DNA of 64,000 bases from Cercozoa sp. M6MM (taxonomy: Eukaryota; Endomyxa: Ascetosporea), in the NCBI GenBank assembly GCA_040357565.1, contig JBDODJ010000004.1; one strand, written 5' to 3'. The position numbers were made by a program, and so were the translations under genes. How positions within the stretch are numbered: the first letter of the stretch is position 1; the number at the start of each line of letters is the position of its first letter. Of the stretch, positions 52,875 to 63,963 are shown piece after piece. A model generated the notes under the pieces. That model ran no database searches. It saw nothing but the letters and a program-made list of their open reading frames with translations, and was not told where the DNA came from.

Positions 52875-53369
52875 TTACTTCTGCTGCGAGACGTAGTTGT
52901 GACCCGACGAGTCGACCCCACTGGCGTCAATTTCGTCGGATTCGCGCGTCTCCAAGGCCACCGGAATTTGCTTGGCACTGCGCGCATATGCACGTGTTTC
53001 AACGCATTCAGGCGGACAACAGGTTTAGGCAAGCTTAGATAAGGTAGCAATACGCCTCAAGTTCGCCAGCCGTCTGATAGCCCATTGGGTGAAACGCGAC
53101 GGCAGAGTATGCGCATTTCTGACAGTGTTGTTTAATCTTTCGCGGCATATCCTTATCCGGAATGGCGTAGAATGGCTCCGTGGGACGCAGTTGCTTGCTC
53201 TGATCATACGGTGTCACTCATTGAAACCGTCGCGGTTTACACCGGCGAGAGAACAACTTACGCAGCGCTTGCAGGTCCAGCAACGGTAGTGGTAGAACTT
53301 GCTGAGTGCGTTAATCTGGCCATGAGCAATGCCAAGGGCGCATTCATGGCATCGTGGGGTAGAGGGCAT
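52875..53369 (-). CDS. Small LIM-like zinc-binding protein
   Basis: From the ATG at 53369 the protein reads MPSTPRCHECALGIAHGQ, NALSKFYHYRCWTCKRC, then a spliced exon LRPTEPFYAIPDKDMPRKIK, HCQKCAYSAVAFHPMGYQ, and a last exon ending GHNYVSQQK. The first finger is C-x2-C-x16-H-x2-C and runs straight into C-x2-C, as in a LIM domain. The second pair, C-x2-C in HCQKC, is about 33 residues later instead of the usual 16-23, so this is LIM-like rather than standard. The ATG directly follows a good CAG acceptor, so an upstream exon (possibly reading FQGIVVDS near 53450) may exist and this may be only the 3' part of the gene. Function unknown; LIM modules bind protein partners. Confidence 0.6.
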
Positions 53370-53598
53370 CTGCCAACAACATAAACCGTGCAACAGTCAC
53401 CAGAAAGAAAAAATAACATAAGAATGTGCACTAACCGAGTCGACAACTATACCCTGAAAGCTTAGACTAAAGTTGAGCGTTTTAATGGGAACGGATGCGT
53501 AGTTAGAGCTCTCTAGAGGAAATTCTCCTTTCGCACGCGTTCAGAAAAGCAGAAAGTGGCACACATGTACCAAATATAAAAGGAAATTTCATTGGAGA

Positions 53599-55620
53599 AT
53601 GAGCGCATCTGCACAAAATTTAGTGGGCTGGGGCTAGAGCTGGCATCGGTTTTAACGTTTGCAGCTAGTCTTTGGGTCCGATCTCTGCTTGAACTGTCGG
53701 CTCGGGAAATACTTCCACACCGAGATGGGCGACCACCCGTGTACGATGGTTTTACCCGGTTACCGCTTCCTGTTGCGCGTGTCTTGCTTTAACCATAATT
53801 CTGTTTGCGTAGTCTTCTCGGTGGAGCCTGTGCGCGAAGGTTCGCGAGTGCGATGGCGTACTATGCTCTCTCCCCCATATGCATTTCTAGATGTTTGGTT
53901 TGTGTCGAAATCACGTGCAGGTTTATACACGCTGCACGAGAAGAAACGTGTCTTGTTTGAGCACGATCTGGAGACGCCGCAGTCTGACAGTGATGTAGCA
54001 CTGTTTCTCTCAATTTGCACGTAGTCTTTTGATGGTGTCGACCCTGTGAGACGCAGATAGCCGAGTCATTAGAAGATATCTTGGCCGACCCGCTTGCACT
54101 GCGGCACTTGTACCCTCTCTTGTCTCCTCTCCTGTCTGTCCTGAACACTACTTGTGTGTGTGTGTGGGTGTGCAGTCACCAGGTGCTGCAACGCAGTGCG
54201 TGTGATGAGAACCTTCTCTTCTACCGCGATGGTACTGCTTGTGACTTTGAGCAGCGGCCGTTTTACCGATGCATTAATGGTTTGTGCAGCACTGTGTTAC
54301 GAACGACTGGCCTTGTTCTGGAAGAAGGTATCCTGGCTAAGCAATAATGCTAAAGTAGAACAGAGGGAGAGATTGTCATCCTTGTAGAACAAGGAGGTCG
54401 AGCGCAGTGCGTCTCCGTCGATGGCACTCACTTTCGTGTCACCGTAACTCTACCGTTTCTCCTTCTTGATGCCTTTGATGCCTTTGATACCCTTCGATAC
54501 TCTTTTACATTTTCTCCCACTTTAGCACGAGCAGCGAGACGAGCAAGGAAAACGATCGAGACAGCCCAGACAAGCTGCCTAGTGTCGTGTCATCCTACAT
54601 GGTATCTGAACCCTGTGTCCCATGCAACCTTACGCACGCCTTGTGATATGCCAATATGTTGGTGTGCGTACTGCAGGCACCACTATCGACAGTGAGCGAG
54701 TCTTGTAGTTCGTCTCAACAGTCGCTTCACTCAGAGGCACCACCATCGGTCGAGTTGGACGGCACCGACGACGGCGGCTACTCGGGCGAGTCGCTCACCG
54801 AGCTGGCGCGCTTCATCTTCGAAACCTACCTGTTTCCGGACGCGCCTCTCAAGGTCAACGTTTCTGCTGGTACACTTCTGGCACCCTACTTTACCCTTCC
54901 TTCCTTGCACGCAAGCTGCTGCACTTCTACATTTGCGTACGTGTGTATGTATACAGCCTCAATCAACAAGCTGCTGGCCAAGCAGGCGGCGACGGATGGC
55001 TTCACCTTTGCCGATCCCTTTATTTTCACGGGTGTGGCACGCGAGGTCTACCAACTCATGTGTACCTTGTCTCTGTCCGTGTCTCTGTTCTGCTATCCAA
55101 ATGTATGGTACATGCGTGCATGTCAATGGCAGACATGGACTCGGTGCCGCACTTTTTGCGGTCAAAGGAGTTTGAAAACTACCGTCGGCACCGCGAGCAC
55201 CTCGCCAATGTCGGGACTGCTGTCGATAGGGTAGCTCGAGTACTTGGAAGCAGCAAAGTGTACATGTGCGTGCACTATGTGCGTGCATTTTGTATGTGTG
55301 TGTGTGTGTATCCACAGGAACTCGGCTGGACAGGCGCGATCGCGATGCCAATCGAGTACGAGTTTGAAGGCGAGCGGACACCAGACGCGCCTGCTTGCAC
55401 AGTCGACACCAGCGGCGGCACTCGTGGCTCCATCATGCTCACGAACACTGCTCGCAAAAGCAGGCGGTCGCCCTCGTTATCGCCTATGCTGATGGCTCGG
55501 GTACCTCTTGTCCTTCACGCTCCCGCCTCCAGTCTAAGCATGCCTGGGCAGGTCAAATCGCCAACGATCCGTTCGCTCATCCTGCGCGGCGGCTCGGACG
55601 CGCATGACGATTACCTGTAG
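53599..55620 (+). CDS. RGS-domain protein (G-protein GTPase activator) with split domain
   Basis: Starts MSASAQNLLVFGSDLCLNC at 53599. A Cys-containing N-terminus (CLNCRLGKYFHTEMGDHPC) and a beta-rich segment (VFSVEPVREGSRVRWRTML, FVSKSRAGLYTLHEKK) come first. The RGS domain follows: AESLEDILADPLALRHFHQV, LQRSACDENLLFYRDALCYE, then LARFIFETYLFPDAPLKVNV, SINKLLAKQAATDGFTFADP, VAREVYQLMYMDSVPHFLRS and KEFENYRRH, matching family FLR..FSEENLLFW / A...INI / ....DSYPRFLKS. About 90 residues rich in Ser, Glu and Asp are inserted between the two halves of the domain. The C-terminus is Ser/Arg-rich. RGS proteins speed GTP hydrolysis by G-alpha subunits. Every RGS junction was phase-checked. Confidence 0.87.
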
Positions 55621-56157
55621 GACGCATGCACACTCACAACTGTACCACACAGCAAGCTTGGGGATTCGGAACTCCCCTCTCTGTACATACACACTGGTCG
55701 ACATTGACTGGAACACTGACACTGCCAGACACTGCCAGCTATCCCCAGTGCGAGTATTTAACCCGAAGCGGTCGCAAACCGCTAGAAGCGAACACGCGAC
55801 GCCTGCAGTGCGGACGAGACGGCTCGAAGACGGTTGACGTCAGCAGGAGTTCTAATCGACTTGACTGAATCACGTTAACCTCACGGACTGAGTCGTAACT
55901 TAAGTGTCGATATGAAATGACCAGTGCGTGTCGAGCGTACTCAGTGGACTCGACGCGTTCCGTTCTTTAGTTGTGCGGCCCTCCTTCGGCCTTCTGCAAA
56001 TGGTTCGTTCTCTAACAGTCACATCGGTCTCCAAATGTTGACGCTACTCGAGCGGCATCTGTAATTTACTGCACTGTAAAAAAACAAGAACTGTAAAAAC
56101 AAGAGGCACTACGAAACGATCGGAAGAGTGCCAGCGTGGTTCACTCAACTGTGCACA
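55621..56157. other. Intergenic region
   Basis: No protein-like frame. It holds the RGS 3' UTR and the promoter of the next gene; nothing else seen. Confidence 0.5.
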
Positions 56158-56985
56158 ATGTCGGACAGGCCTAGAGTCGATGAAAGCGCCTTAGCGCAAT
56201 TCGAATGTGTTTTTGAAGTCAATGTCGACGAGGCAATCGCTCGAAACATGGTCAGACCGATCTACTTTGCCCTTGTGGCTGCGACTCACATCAAAAAGTT
56301 CCCCACTGTGGTACGTCTGTTTGCTTTCGCGGAGCCTGCCCCCAGAAAAATAACACCTTGCTGTAGGAGAATGCACCGCGGTTGTTCCAAGAGAGGGCGG
56401 TGGCTAGTTATACAACTGGCACTGAATTGGCGCAGCATGTATGTGCCGTTAGCACTATACTAAGACAGCCAAGGTACACTCATGCATCTGAATACACTGA
56501 TCCAGCTTTATCTGTCCGCAGATGCAAGCAGTTAGTGGAGTCGCTGCCGGGCACGTACTACTGGGCACTCTTGACGGCTTTTATGGCATGCTTCTACAAG
56601 TACGTCCACGCACACTCACGATGCACAAATCAACTCCACATTTTAATTTTTCTTCGCAGAGCACGAGAGCTTCGTAGAAAAGGCATTGATGTTGCCGAAG
56701 ACCTCTGCGACACTGACTTGTACCTCGCGTGCTTTCCGCCCACTGAGTCGAGAATCTTTGCACTGGCGCGTGCACAGTTTCTTCGCTCCCTCGGTACACT
56801 TTTAACACGCTACAACTAACATGTGACATATCTGTGTTGACTTGTGCTCTACGGTAGGCAAAGATGACATGGCGAGCTTGCTCATGTCGCCACTGTCGCC
56901 GAGTGATTTTGACGGCATTCCGCGCGCGCAGGCAGTGCTGCTGGAGGCTACTGCCGCCGCCACTAAGGCCAACGACGCTCTGTAA
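56158..56985 (+). CDS. Unrecognised helical protein of about 190 residues
   Basis: ATG at 56158 gives MSDRPRVDESALAQFECVFE, DEAIARNMVRPIYFALVAAT, then ENAPRLFQERAVASYTTGTE LAQH, LVESLPGTYYWALLTAFMAC FYK, ARELRRKGIDVAEDLCDTD, FPPTESRIFALARAQFLRSL and GKDDMASLLMSPLSPSDFDG, ending ATKANDAL at 56985. All five junctions are phase-consistent if the third exon uses the acceptor before TTAGTG. WALLTAFMAC is hydrophobic but too short to call a membrane helix. No family recognised. It is likely soluble and helical. Confidence 0.65.
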
Positions 56986-57125
56986 GCAGGTGCCACTGCA
57001 CCCAGTTACCTAATTCGAGTTATCCAGTAGCTTATAACTAACTCAGCTCACACGGCGCAGTGACATACGGTACCGTCCGGTCTTTGATGATCGGATATCG
57101 TACGCGTGTTAATTACATTGGTTAA

Positions 57126-59013
57126 TTACACTTCAAACATGAGCTGCGTGAGTGCGGCGTGGTAGGTGTCCTGTGACACACAAACACAATGCCTTCAGCG
57201 CACTTCCAGTAGACTGAGAGCAAGAAACAAACCAGCGCCTTTTGGTCATAGAGAAGGAAGAAAATGTAGCTGAGGCTCGTGTCCGTTTTGAGACTGTCGA
57301 GATTAAAGTTTAAAGTCTACATCCGCAGTGTTACCTTAAAAACAAACAGAAAATTTTCGTACAACTGCACGGCAGTCTTGAGAAGCACTTTCGCAGCCAG
57401 ATCGGCCGGGTAGCGGTTGCTGTAACAAGTCAGTGTGACACAACAAAATGTAGCACAGACAAGCGAGAAAAATACCGCCCGGTGCCGAGTGCAGGCAAAG
57501 CAACAGTGCGCACGTGTTGTGTTGCACACTCACGGAGCGCAGCTTCAAGTGACTGTTAGCACCAGCAACACATCTGTCAACATCCTACACTGAGTAGGCT
57601 TCAATTGGAAAAACTACCGCGCGCAGCAGCTCCTCGCTGTCGCTGTTCTTGTAGCTTGGCAGGTTCACATGGACCACGTATCTCGCTGACTGTTCGTTGG
57701 ACAAATAAACAGAACCTGCCATCTGTAGAAAGAAATATATATATAAATGTGCCAGTGAGCCCTCCGACGGTACTGCAAGTGCTTGAGTTCGCGGCAGCGG
57801 GTTGTTGTTGGCCTTTGTGTTCCTATACGCAGACGAGTAAGACAGCGAGCGGCCAGCACGCAAGCGAACAAAGCAAGCGAGCAAAGCAAAAGAGGATGAC
57901 AGGGCGTACCGCAAGAGACACGTGCCACCATCGTTGGTGGCGCGCAGCAGACTGCGACCAATGGCACCGTTGAACTCCTTCCTCTAAACCACCAAACAAC
58001 CATGCAAAGTGACAAAAGTGACCTCATAAATGATCACATAAATGATCACACACAGGTAACCACCCCAACATAAAACTACTCCAGTGTACAGTCTTTCAGT
58101 ATACCGAGTTTGTAGGGTGCAGCACCGCCTGAACCGGCGCACGTGCCAGATCGCCTCGCATGCAGTGAATAGTCCCTGCAAAAGATACGCAGAGGAGTAA
58201 ATAGAACGGATTAAACGAAGCATGTGGACAGTGTACCGAAATGATTGGGTAGACACAGCGTGTGACCCACACTGCCGCCACTGCCGTTGCGGTAGTCGAT
58301 GGCAGAGGCACTCGCCAGGGCAGCAACCCGGCAGTGGTTGAAGTACCTGCAATAAACACAGGCAGTGTTTTTGAAACAGTATCTCTCTCTCTCTATCTCC
58401 CTCCCTCCCTCCCTCTCTCTATTTACAAATCTGGCATACTGCAACAACGCCAGATCATCGGGTTCACGCTTTCTCACTTCGTTGCGCGCCTCGGTGAACA
58501 GTGCCTCGAGTTTCTCTTCAGCAATTATCGCATATATATCTGTGTTTGTTTATATATGTGCATCTGTGTTTGTTTATTTGTGTGCGGATACCAGGGTCAA
58601 GTTGTTGCATGCGCAGTCGTCGTCGCAGTCGTGGCAGTACTGCAGACGACTCGAGCGACGGGCACAGCAACTGGCACGCCGCGCCGTGTTTGAACTCGAA
58701 CATCTCCGTTTCTTTTGTGCTGTTGCACAATCCGTATTATGCTATATGCAACTATTTACTGACCAGCTCTTACCTTAAGTGCGGAGCCATCTCTCGACAC
58801 ACGTCATGTAAACTACCTTGGAAGTGGCCAAGCCACGTGGTTGGCATGTGGTCCAGCTGTTAGCATCGGCATGAGCAAAACAAAACAGCCCCCCCCGGAC
58901 GGGCGAGGTACCACAGCACGATAGCCGGTGAGAGAGCCATCGCATACTAGCTGATCGAGTTTTGCTTCGTTTATTGCACCGAGCGGCCCCGTACACAGAG
59001 CGCAAGCTTGCAT
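57126..59013 (-). CDS. Macro-domain protein (ADP-ribose binding or hydrolysing)
   Basis: The likely start is 59013 (MQACALCTGPLGAINEA). Helical exons follow (KLDQLVCDGSLTGYRAV, KLEALFTEARNEVRKREPDD). The macro domain then has LPNHFGTIHCMRGDLARAPV, QAVLHPTNS (the adenine-ribose loop, usually NAAN), RKEFNGAIGRSLLRA, SVYLSNEQSARYVVHVNLP, EELLRASLEAALRECATQHV, and RTVALPALGTGR, the hallmark FPALGTG loop. The C-terminus adds RYPADLAAKVLLKTAVQLYE and ends YHAALTQLMFEV. The canonical Asn-Ala-Asn is changed to Pro-Thr-Asn, as in some hydrolase-inactive or divergent macro domains. Exons near 58450-58740 have unclear frames. Possible roles are reading or removing ADP-ribose; the substrate is not inferable. 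Confidence 0.75.
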
Positions 59014-59343
59014 CGACAACGACTTTGCACCAAAAAAAAGCAATGATATTCACAATCTTACTCCATGTGTATTAACATTGAGAGGATACCTGAACGTGCA
59101 CAGTAAACTACAGTACGGTACCGTACCGTACAGCACAGTACAAAGACCAGTGCCGTTGAAAATGGCGGGGAAAGCCCGGATCGCGATGGTCTTTAAGGCC
59201 GCGCGGCCCGCATAAATCAGGGCGGCTTAAACTCGGCTTTGTGTGTGGGTTTGTCCTTGAAAAGACTTGATTGCTTTAGTGACCTCCAATTTTCTTCTCG
59301 GTCTGAGGGCAGAATTTGGTACCTGGGCACGTGTCGATTTTAC

Positions 59344-60502
59344 ATGTCGGTGGTGCTGGGCAAGCGACGGCGGAGACACGCAGATGCAGATGAACAGCAC
59401 AGTGTCCATTTGTTGCCAGCACACTCTTTTTTGTACTTTCGCTTCCGCGCGGACTCGTTTCGCGACAGTGCGCAGGCGGACGTCGACCTTCTGGTAGTGA
59501 AAGTTTGAGTGTAGTTTGTGTGTAGTCATTCAAGGGGGAGGGAGGGCGAGGGAGGGAGGGATTAATTACTGCTTGCAGGACTTTGCACCGAAGGACAGGG
59601 ATCTTGAGCTAATTTTGGGCCACACGAAATTGGGTACGGTTTCTTGATTCGTTCCTGAAATACCTGTCTACGTTTATCAGGTGTTGTTGCAGATTTGGAA
59701 CCATCTGAGGAAGGCGTGCAGGTTGCCGAGTTCGTTTGTGTTCGCGCACTTCGTGTACACTGTGTTTATTTCCAAAGTGGTAACCTCGTTGACCCTCTGG
59801 ACTTTAGTTTCTAAGAGTTGACTTGCACACGGCTTCTTTGCGCGAACTCCTTGAGCAGTGTAGTACCACCTTTAATCGATGAAAAACTTGTGCTAATAAT
59901 GTGTGTGTGTGTGTGTGTGTATTTATTTGTGTGTGTGTGTTTTCCTGTGGTAGCCCACGCGGATGCGGCGTGCAGCGGTGTTTCGTTGCTTTTACGATCA
60001 GAGCGACGGTCGTTGCTGCGACTGGTCGATCGGTGCTTCTAGTCTCAGTATGTGTTGTCTTGGTGTGACTTTTTTTGTGACAGAGACAAAGGTAAAGCGT
60101 CGCAGCAGTTCATCAGTGGCATGTTCCGTCGTGTCAACGACAAGCACAGGAGTCGCAGCGTGAGTCCGAGCTCGAGTCACAGCAATACCATAGATATCCA
60201 AGGAGGCAACAGCATCAACAGTAACATTAGAGACAGGCGGCAGCAACGACGACTCGTGCAACTCACGCTGCCTTTTGCACCTTCTGACGACGCAAATAAC
60301 AGCTCGGTTCACGCCTGTCGCGACGATACGCTCGATGACATCAATGACAGTCTTCTGGACGAGACCGACGAAGCACCTTCTCGAGACATTATAGGGTACA
60401 GTTTCAAGTTCGTCCGCTATAACTACACCGTTTTTTTTTTCATTTCATTTTGATCGCAGCAACAAGTCTATTTTGGACTTCTTCTCTCGACCGGGTCGGT
60501 AG
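59344..60502 (+). CDS. Unrecognised protein ending in a PCNA-binding (PIP) box
   Basis: From an ATG at 59344 (MSVVLGKRRRRHADAD) the exons read HSVHLLPAHSFLYFRFRADS, DFAPKDRDLELILGHTKL, EEGVQVAEFVCVRALRVHCV, LSSVVPPLIDEKLVLI, SLLLRSERRSLLRLVDR, and QQFISGMFRRVNDKHRSRSV. A Ser/Asp-rich tail ends NKSILDFFSRPGR. This matches a C-terminal PIP box (position 4 aliphatic, positions 7-8 Phe-Phe, basic tail), with Asn in place of the usual Gln. Such a box suggests a partner of PCNA in replication or repair, as in POLD3 or RNase H2B, but the N-terminal part does not match a family I know. The first exon may extend upstream (in-frame DLQFSSRSEGRIWYLGTC before the ATG), so the start is uncertain. Confidence 0.6.
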
Positions 60503-60698
60503 AACGATTAATTTTCGCTGTGCCGGCCGGTGAACGGACCAGACTAGCGTAGCATGGGAGTCACGGTCGTTACGTGCGCGGCATTGTGACGGTACGTTTG
60601 CGTTCTTGTCTTCAAGTTCTAGTCCATTCAGTTCTAATTAACTATCTGCGCTGGTACGCATCTTAGTGGCGACTGCTACGCAATAGAATTCGAACAGC

Positions 60699-62280
60699 CT
60701 AGTAATTGTAGCGCTTGCGGCGCAGAAGGGCGTTCTTCGACAGATCGTGCACCGTGAAGGATATCGAAACGGCCTAGCAAAGCGCGTGGCACAATAGCCG
60801 GTGCAGAAGCACACAAGAGGTACAATGGAAGTAGATGGTACAACAGGTCCTTTGATCCAGTTCATGCCGAGTGCTTTGAACCACCCGTGTCTAATGCCTT
60901 CGCTCTTGAGAATGCTCTTGAGCAGCTTGAAGGTACCCTCGGTTTTTGCTGTATACCAAGGTGTGGTATACACATGCAAGGGCACACCAACATATGAAGG
61001 GAAGACCAGGGTACATTTGGAGGTTTGCATGCGTCGTCGCACAATATCAAAGGGATACGACGCACTCTGGCCGAGCAGACCGGCCAGGCAGCCGGCAGCC
61101 ACTCGCTCGTAGGTGTACAGTTCACGATCGTGAACGATGTTCCTTCTCTGCATGGCGACTCGCTTCAGTCCCTGTACATGTGGCCATACTAGCACACTGT
61201 CTCCACGTTAAACTGCAGACTAAATGGAGCACACCTCATATGCGAGAAAGTTGCACCCAGCGTATGGAACTACGCCCTACTTGGGCATATGAACGGGATC
61301 GCACATGCCTTCGAAACAGCATAAACAACAGCAGCAGTTACGATCAATGTCGGCCACAGACCACGGTATAGTGCGGGCAGACCGCCTTCTTGCCAGGCAG
61401 CAAAGAGACATCGCGGCACGCGCCACCTGACTGTTCTCACAAGTGAATACACGCTGACAGGAATGAACGGGGTTACATGTAGATACCTGTGGGTTCAGAC
61501 GGGTGTGCCGCCACCTCTGCAGCATACACAGCCGTATGCATAGCACACCAGTGTGTTTCATAAGAAAGTACCAGCAGCAAGTCGCGCACGTGCCAATTCG
61601 AGCGGGTAGCATGCCAGTGTGGCCACCTTCACCAAAAATGCATCCACACATGCTCACACAGGGAAAAGGAACGTACCACACCACTCGCGGATCCGCACAG
61701 AAAATGTCGCAGATTGGCGAATCCTCCTGTGTTTTCACTTTGGCTGTCGCTGCTTTCTCTCGTTCTGCGTGGTCTCGTTACAAGGTTCAACGCGTCATAC
61801 ACTGTGAATACGATGGCTGCACACACAGAAGGAATGAAAATTGCACTCTTGGCATAGACACACACAAGGAGCAGGTACCTGCATGTGGTACGACACGCAT
61901 CAATGTGGCTGAGTGGCCTTTCCACAGCGCTTTTGAACCGCCCTCTCGTGCTATGCCTAAACGCATACCCTTAAAATACGCCAAGACAACGAGTGTGTGA
62001 ATGAGGAAAGCATTGGTACGACGACCGCGTTGAACGGCATCGTTGAAAGTAAACTTGCGCGACGGCGATACCTGGTACAAAATTTTGAGACGGTCGGCGG
62101 GTGCTATGACGGTTTTGGCGCATGCACCTAATAACAGGAAGACCATTTTAAGCAGGACAGCCCATCTCGCGCGAGCCGAGGTAAGATTCTTATTGAGCGA
62201 AGAAACAACATGTAGCAACACGCAACACCTGCCAGACCACCGCACAGCAGCGACTCAGTTGTCGAAAGCTGTCCCGACAT
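60699..62280 (-). CDS. SLC25A42: Mitochondrial carrier, SLC25A42/Leu5 type (CoA transport)
   Basis: Starts MSGQLSTTESLLCGGLAG at 62280 and splices in phase to ACAKTVIAPADRLKILYQ, the first carrier signature (Px[DE]xx[KR]). VSPSRKFTFNDAVQR, EGGSKALWKGHSATLMRVVP and VFTVYDALNLVTRP make up repeat 1. Repeat 3 is ERVAAGCLAGLLGQSASYPF DIVRRRMQTS, KSILKSEGIRHGWFKALGMN and ISISFTVHDLSKNALLRR, all very close to SLC25A42. Repeat 2 spans exons around 61270-61730. The carrier sits in the inner mitochondrial membrane and in animals exchanges CoA for adenine nucleotides. Length and three-repeat order fit. It ends KRYNY at 60699. Confidence 0.9.
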
Positions 62281-62425
62281 GCTCCGCACGCACCTGATCG
62301 CCTGTGTTTAGCTTTCAAGTTTTCTTTTTCCTGCACGTGGAGCGCTGGGACTTGGTGACCAACAACGATCCCCTGCCTGACCTGTGGCTGCAGGTTCCTG
62401 GGGCTCCGCATCTCCAGCACAAGGC

Positions 62426-62740
62426 CTAATGTCGACTGGGTAGAATAGCATGGTCAAATACTCGTTGGTAGCGGACAAAGCCGTAGCGGCGGGTATCGTT
62501 TTGGAGTAGTTGCGCGTATCTTCCAATTTTCTTCCGTTCCTCGTCCGACCTGGCATTGCAGGCTTGCACCCAAAGTTCGAACACATGATGGCGCTGGCCG
62601 CAGAAACGCTCCTGAGTGATCCGATGATCGACGCAGGCCGTGGTGTGTGATATAAATAGGTTTTAGTGTTGTTGATGCTGTACTCTGCAGCTCTTCCTGT
62701 GTCGTGCCAGAAATTGTATGTTGTTTGAACACACAGGCAT
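62426..62740 (-). CDS. Possible small two-exon protein (about 80 residues)
   Basis: ATG at 62740 gives MPVCSNNIQFLARHRKSCR. A GTACAG donor and a CTCAG acceptor remove about 70 bases, and the second exon reads ERFCGQRHHVFELWVQACNA, then RSDEERKKIGRYAQLLQ and ends AILPSRH at 62426. It is basic, with a helical C-terminal half and four Cys. It resembles small mitochondrial assembly factors in size and composition, but I cannot name a family. It overlaps in antisense the possible 5' region of the gene at 62758, so one of the two models may need trimming. Confidence 0.5.
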
Positions 62741-62757
62741 CACGCGACAAAAGCTTC

Positions 62758-63417
62758 AGATGAAAATGATCCAGATGTTTCCAGCTTGCGAAAAGGTCTA
62801 CTTCAAAACGTTGTTCAAAAACGTAGGTTTTCCTGGAATCCGGTTTCAGTCTCGGGAAGCTTCATGTTGTGTGTTGCCTCAGACTCTCTACCGTGTGATG
62901 AGACCAGTGTCGGCTGCTCGTCTGGTTCTTCAGGTAATTACAGAGAAAGGCATTCGTTGATACTGGTGGCTGCTGCGCTCGTGAATTGCAGTGTGTCAGA
63001 GCGCTATGGGTCATTTGTTTTTTGTCAGGACAAGGAACGGTTGGATGCCGACTGGCTGAAACCATGGGAGCCACCTGAGGCTGCCAACAACGAAGACTTA
63101 CAGCAGCAGGCACTTGAAGTTGCCACGGCATTGCACGAGGTACGCCCTCATGCCTATATCTAGTATGCTATCGACCATCGAGATTTCGATTGATTAGAAC
63201 GGCGTCGATGCCATTCAACAAGCGCTGCTGCACAGTGGTGACATCGAACAAGTGAAGCAACTTCTGGGAGCGCTGCGCAAGCACCTCGAATTGCCCGAGG
63301 TACCTGTCTTTATGTTTCATTCTTGATTCAGTCCATTGACCCAGCATATTGTTGTGTTTTGGGCAGCCCGAGGTTGAAGAGCAGGAAACGGGCAACAAAC
63401 GACGCCGAACCGCCTGA
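62758..63417 (+). CDS. Unrecognised small protein, helical with a basic C-terminus
   Basis: The last three exons are secure: DKERLDADWLKPWEPPEAAN with LQQQALEVATALHE, then NGVDAIQQALLHSGDIEQVK with LLGALRKHLELPE, then PEVEEQETGNKRRRTA and a TGA at 63415-63417, with clean phase-0 GT..AG introns. The 5' part is not secure. The frame from 62758 reads MKMIQMFPACEKVYFKTLF, but a Ser-rich alternative frame also stays open. The end GNKRRRTA looks like a nuclear localisation signal. No family recognised. Confidence 0.55.
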
Positions 63418-63876
63418 GACTAGAAGTATTAAAGTCCAATCCGGGGTTTGATTGTTTGATTGATTGACGGTTCTATTTAAACAAGTAACGCAAGCGTCGG
63501 GTGCCTAGTCGTTAGAGTCGGAGATTTTAAAGCTGGCAAGCGAGCTCACCGACGGCTCAATGGCGTATCATGCTAAGACGGTCCGCACGAAGTCAACCCG
63601 GGGGGAGGGTGGCGATTTCCTGAGAAAGTGGCGCGACTGTCCTTTATATTCAACTCTCAACCCCGCTAGTGGAGTGCAGCAGCAAGTGCATTGAGTGTGC
63701 TCACACGCGTGCGGAGGCTTTGTTGTATTCCCAGGCAGAACAATCGGCTTAGAGGCGCTCTGCAAGAACAGCAAGTCGATGGGCGAAGCTTTCGATATAT
63801 TGGGTCGCACCTCAGCGTAGTCTGCTTTTGATTTTTACTTAAACATGAAGTCATACACTGTTGAAACTGAAATATC
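63418..63876. other. Intergenic region
   Basis: No protein-like frame on either strand. TATTAAA near 63428 could be part of a poly(A) region for the gene ending at 63417. Confidence 0.5.
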
Positions 63877-63963
63877 ATGCGCAGGAGGCGTGTGCGTCGG
63901 GAGCGTCGACTCTACCGGCGCCACGTGCGCGAGGAAGTGCGTCGTCTGTGGCGACGCCTGCAG
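63877..63963 (+). CDS. First exon of a gene running off the window
   Basis: ATG at 63877 opens a 29-codon exon of extreme basicity (MRRRRVRRERRLYRRH, then EEVRRLWRRLQ) that ends at a GTATTG donor after CAG at 63963. Arg makes up about half of the exon. Too short to assign; a mitochondrial ribosomal or nucleic-acid-binding protein would be plausible, but this is a guess. Confidence 0.45.

Noticed and set aside
58381-58423. CT-rich microsatellite considered as a regulatory pyrimidine tract
   Set aside because: It lies inside a macro-gene intron on the antisense side (sense strand is GA-rich) and looks like a simple repeat.
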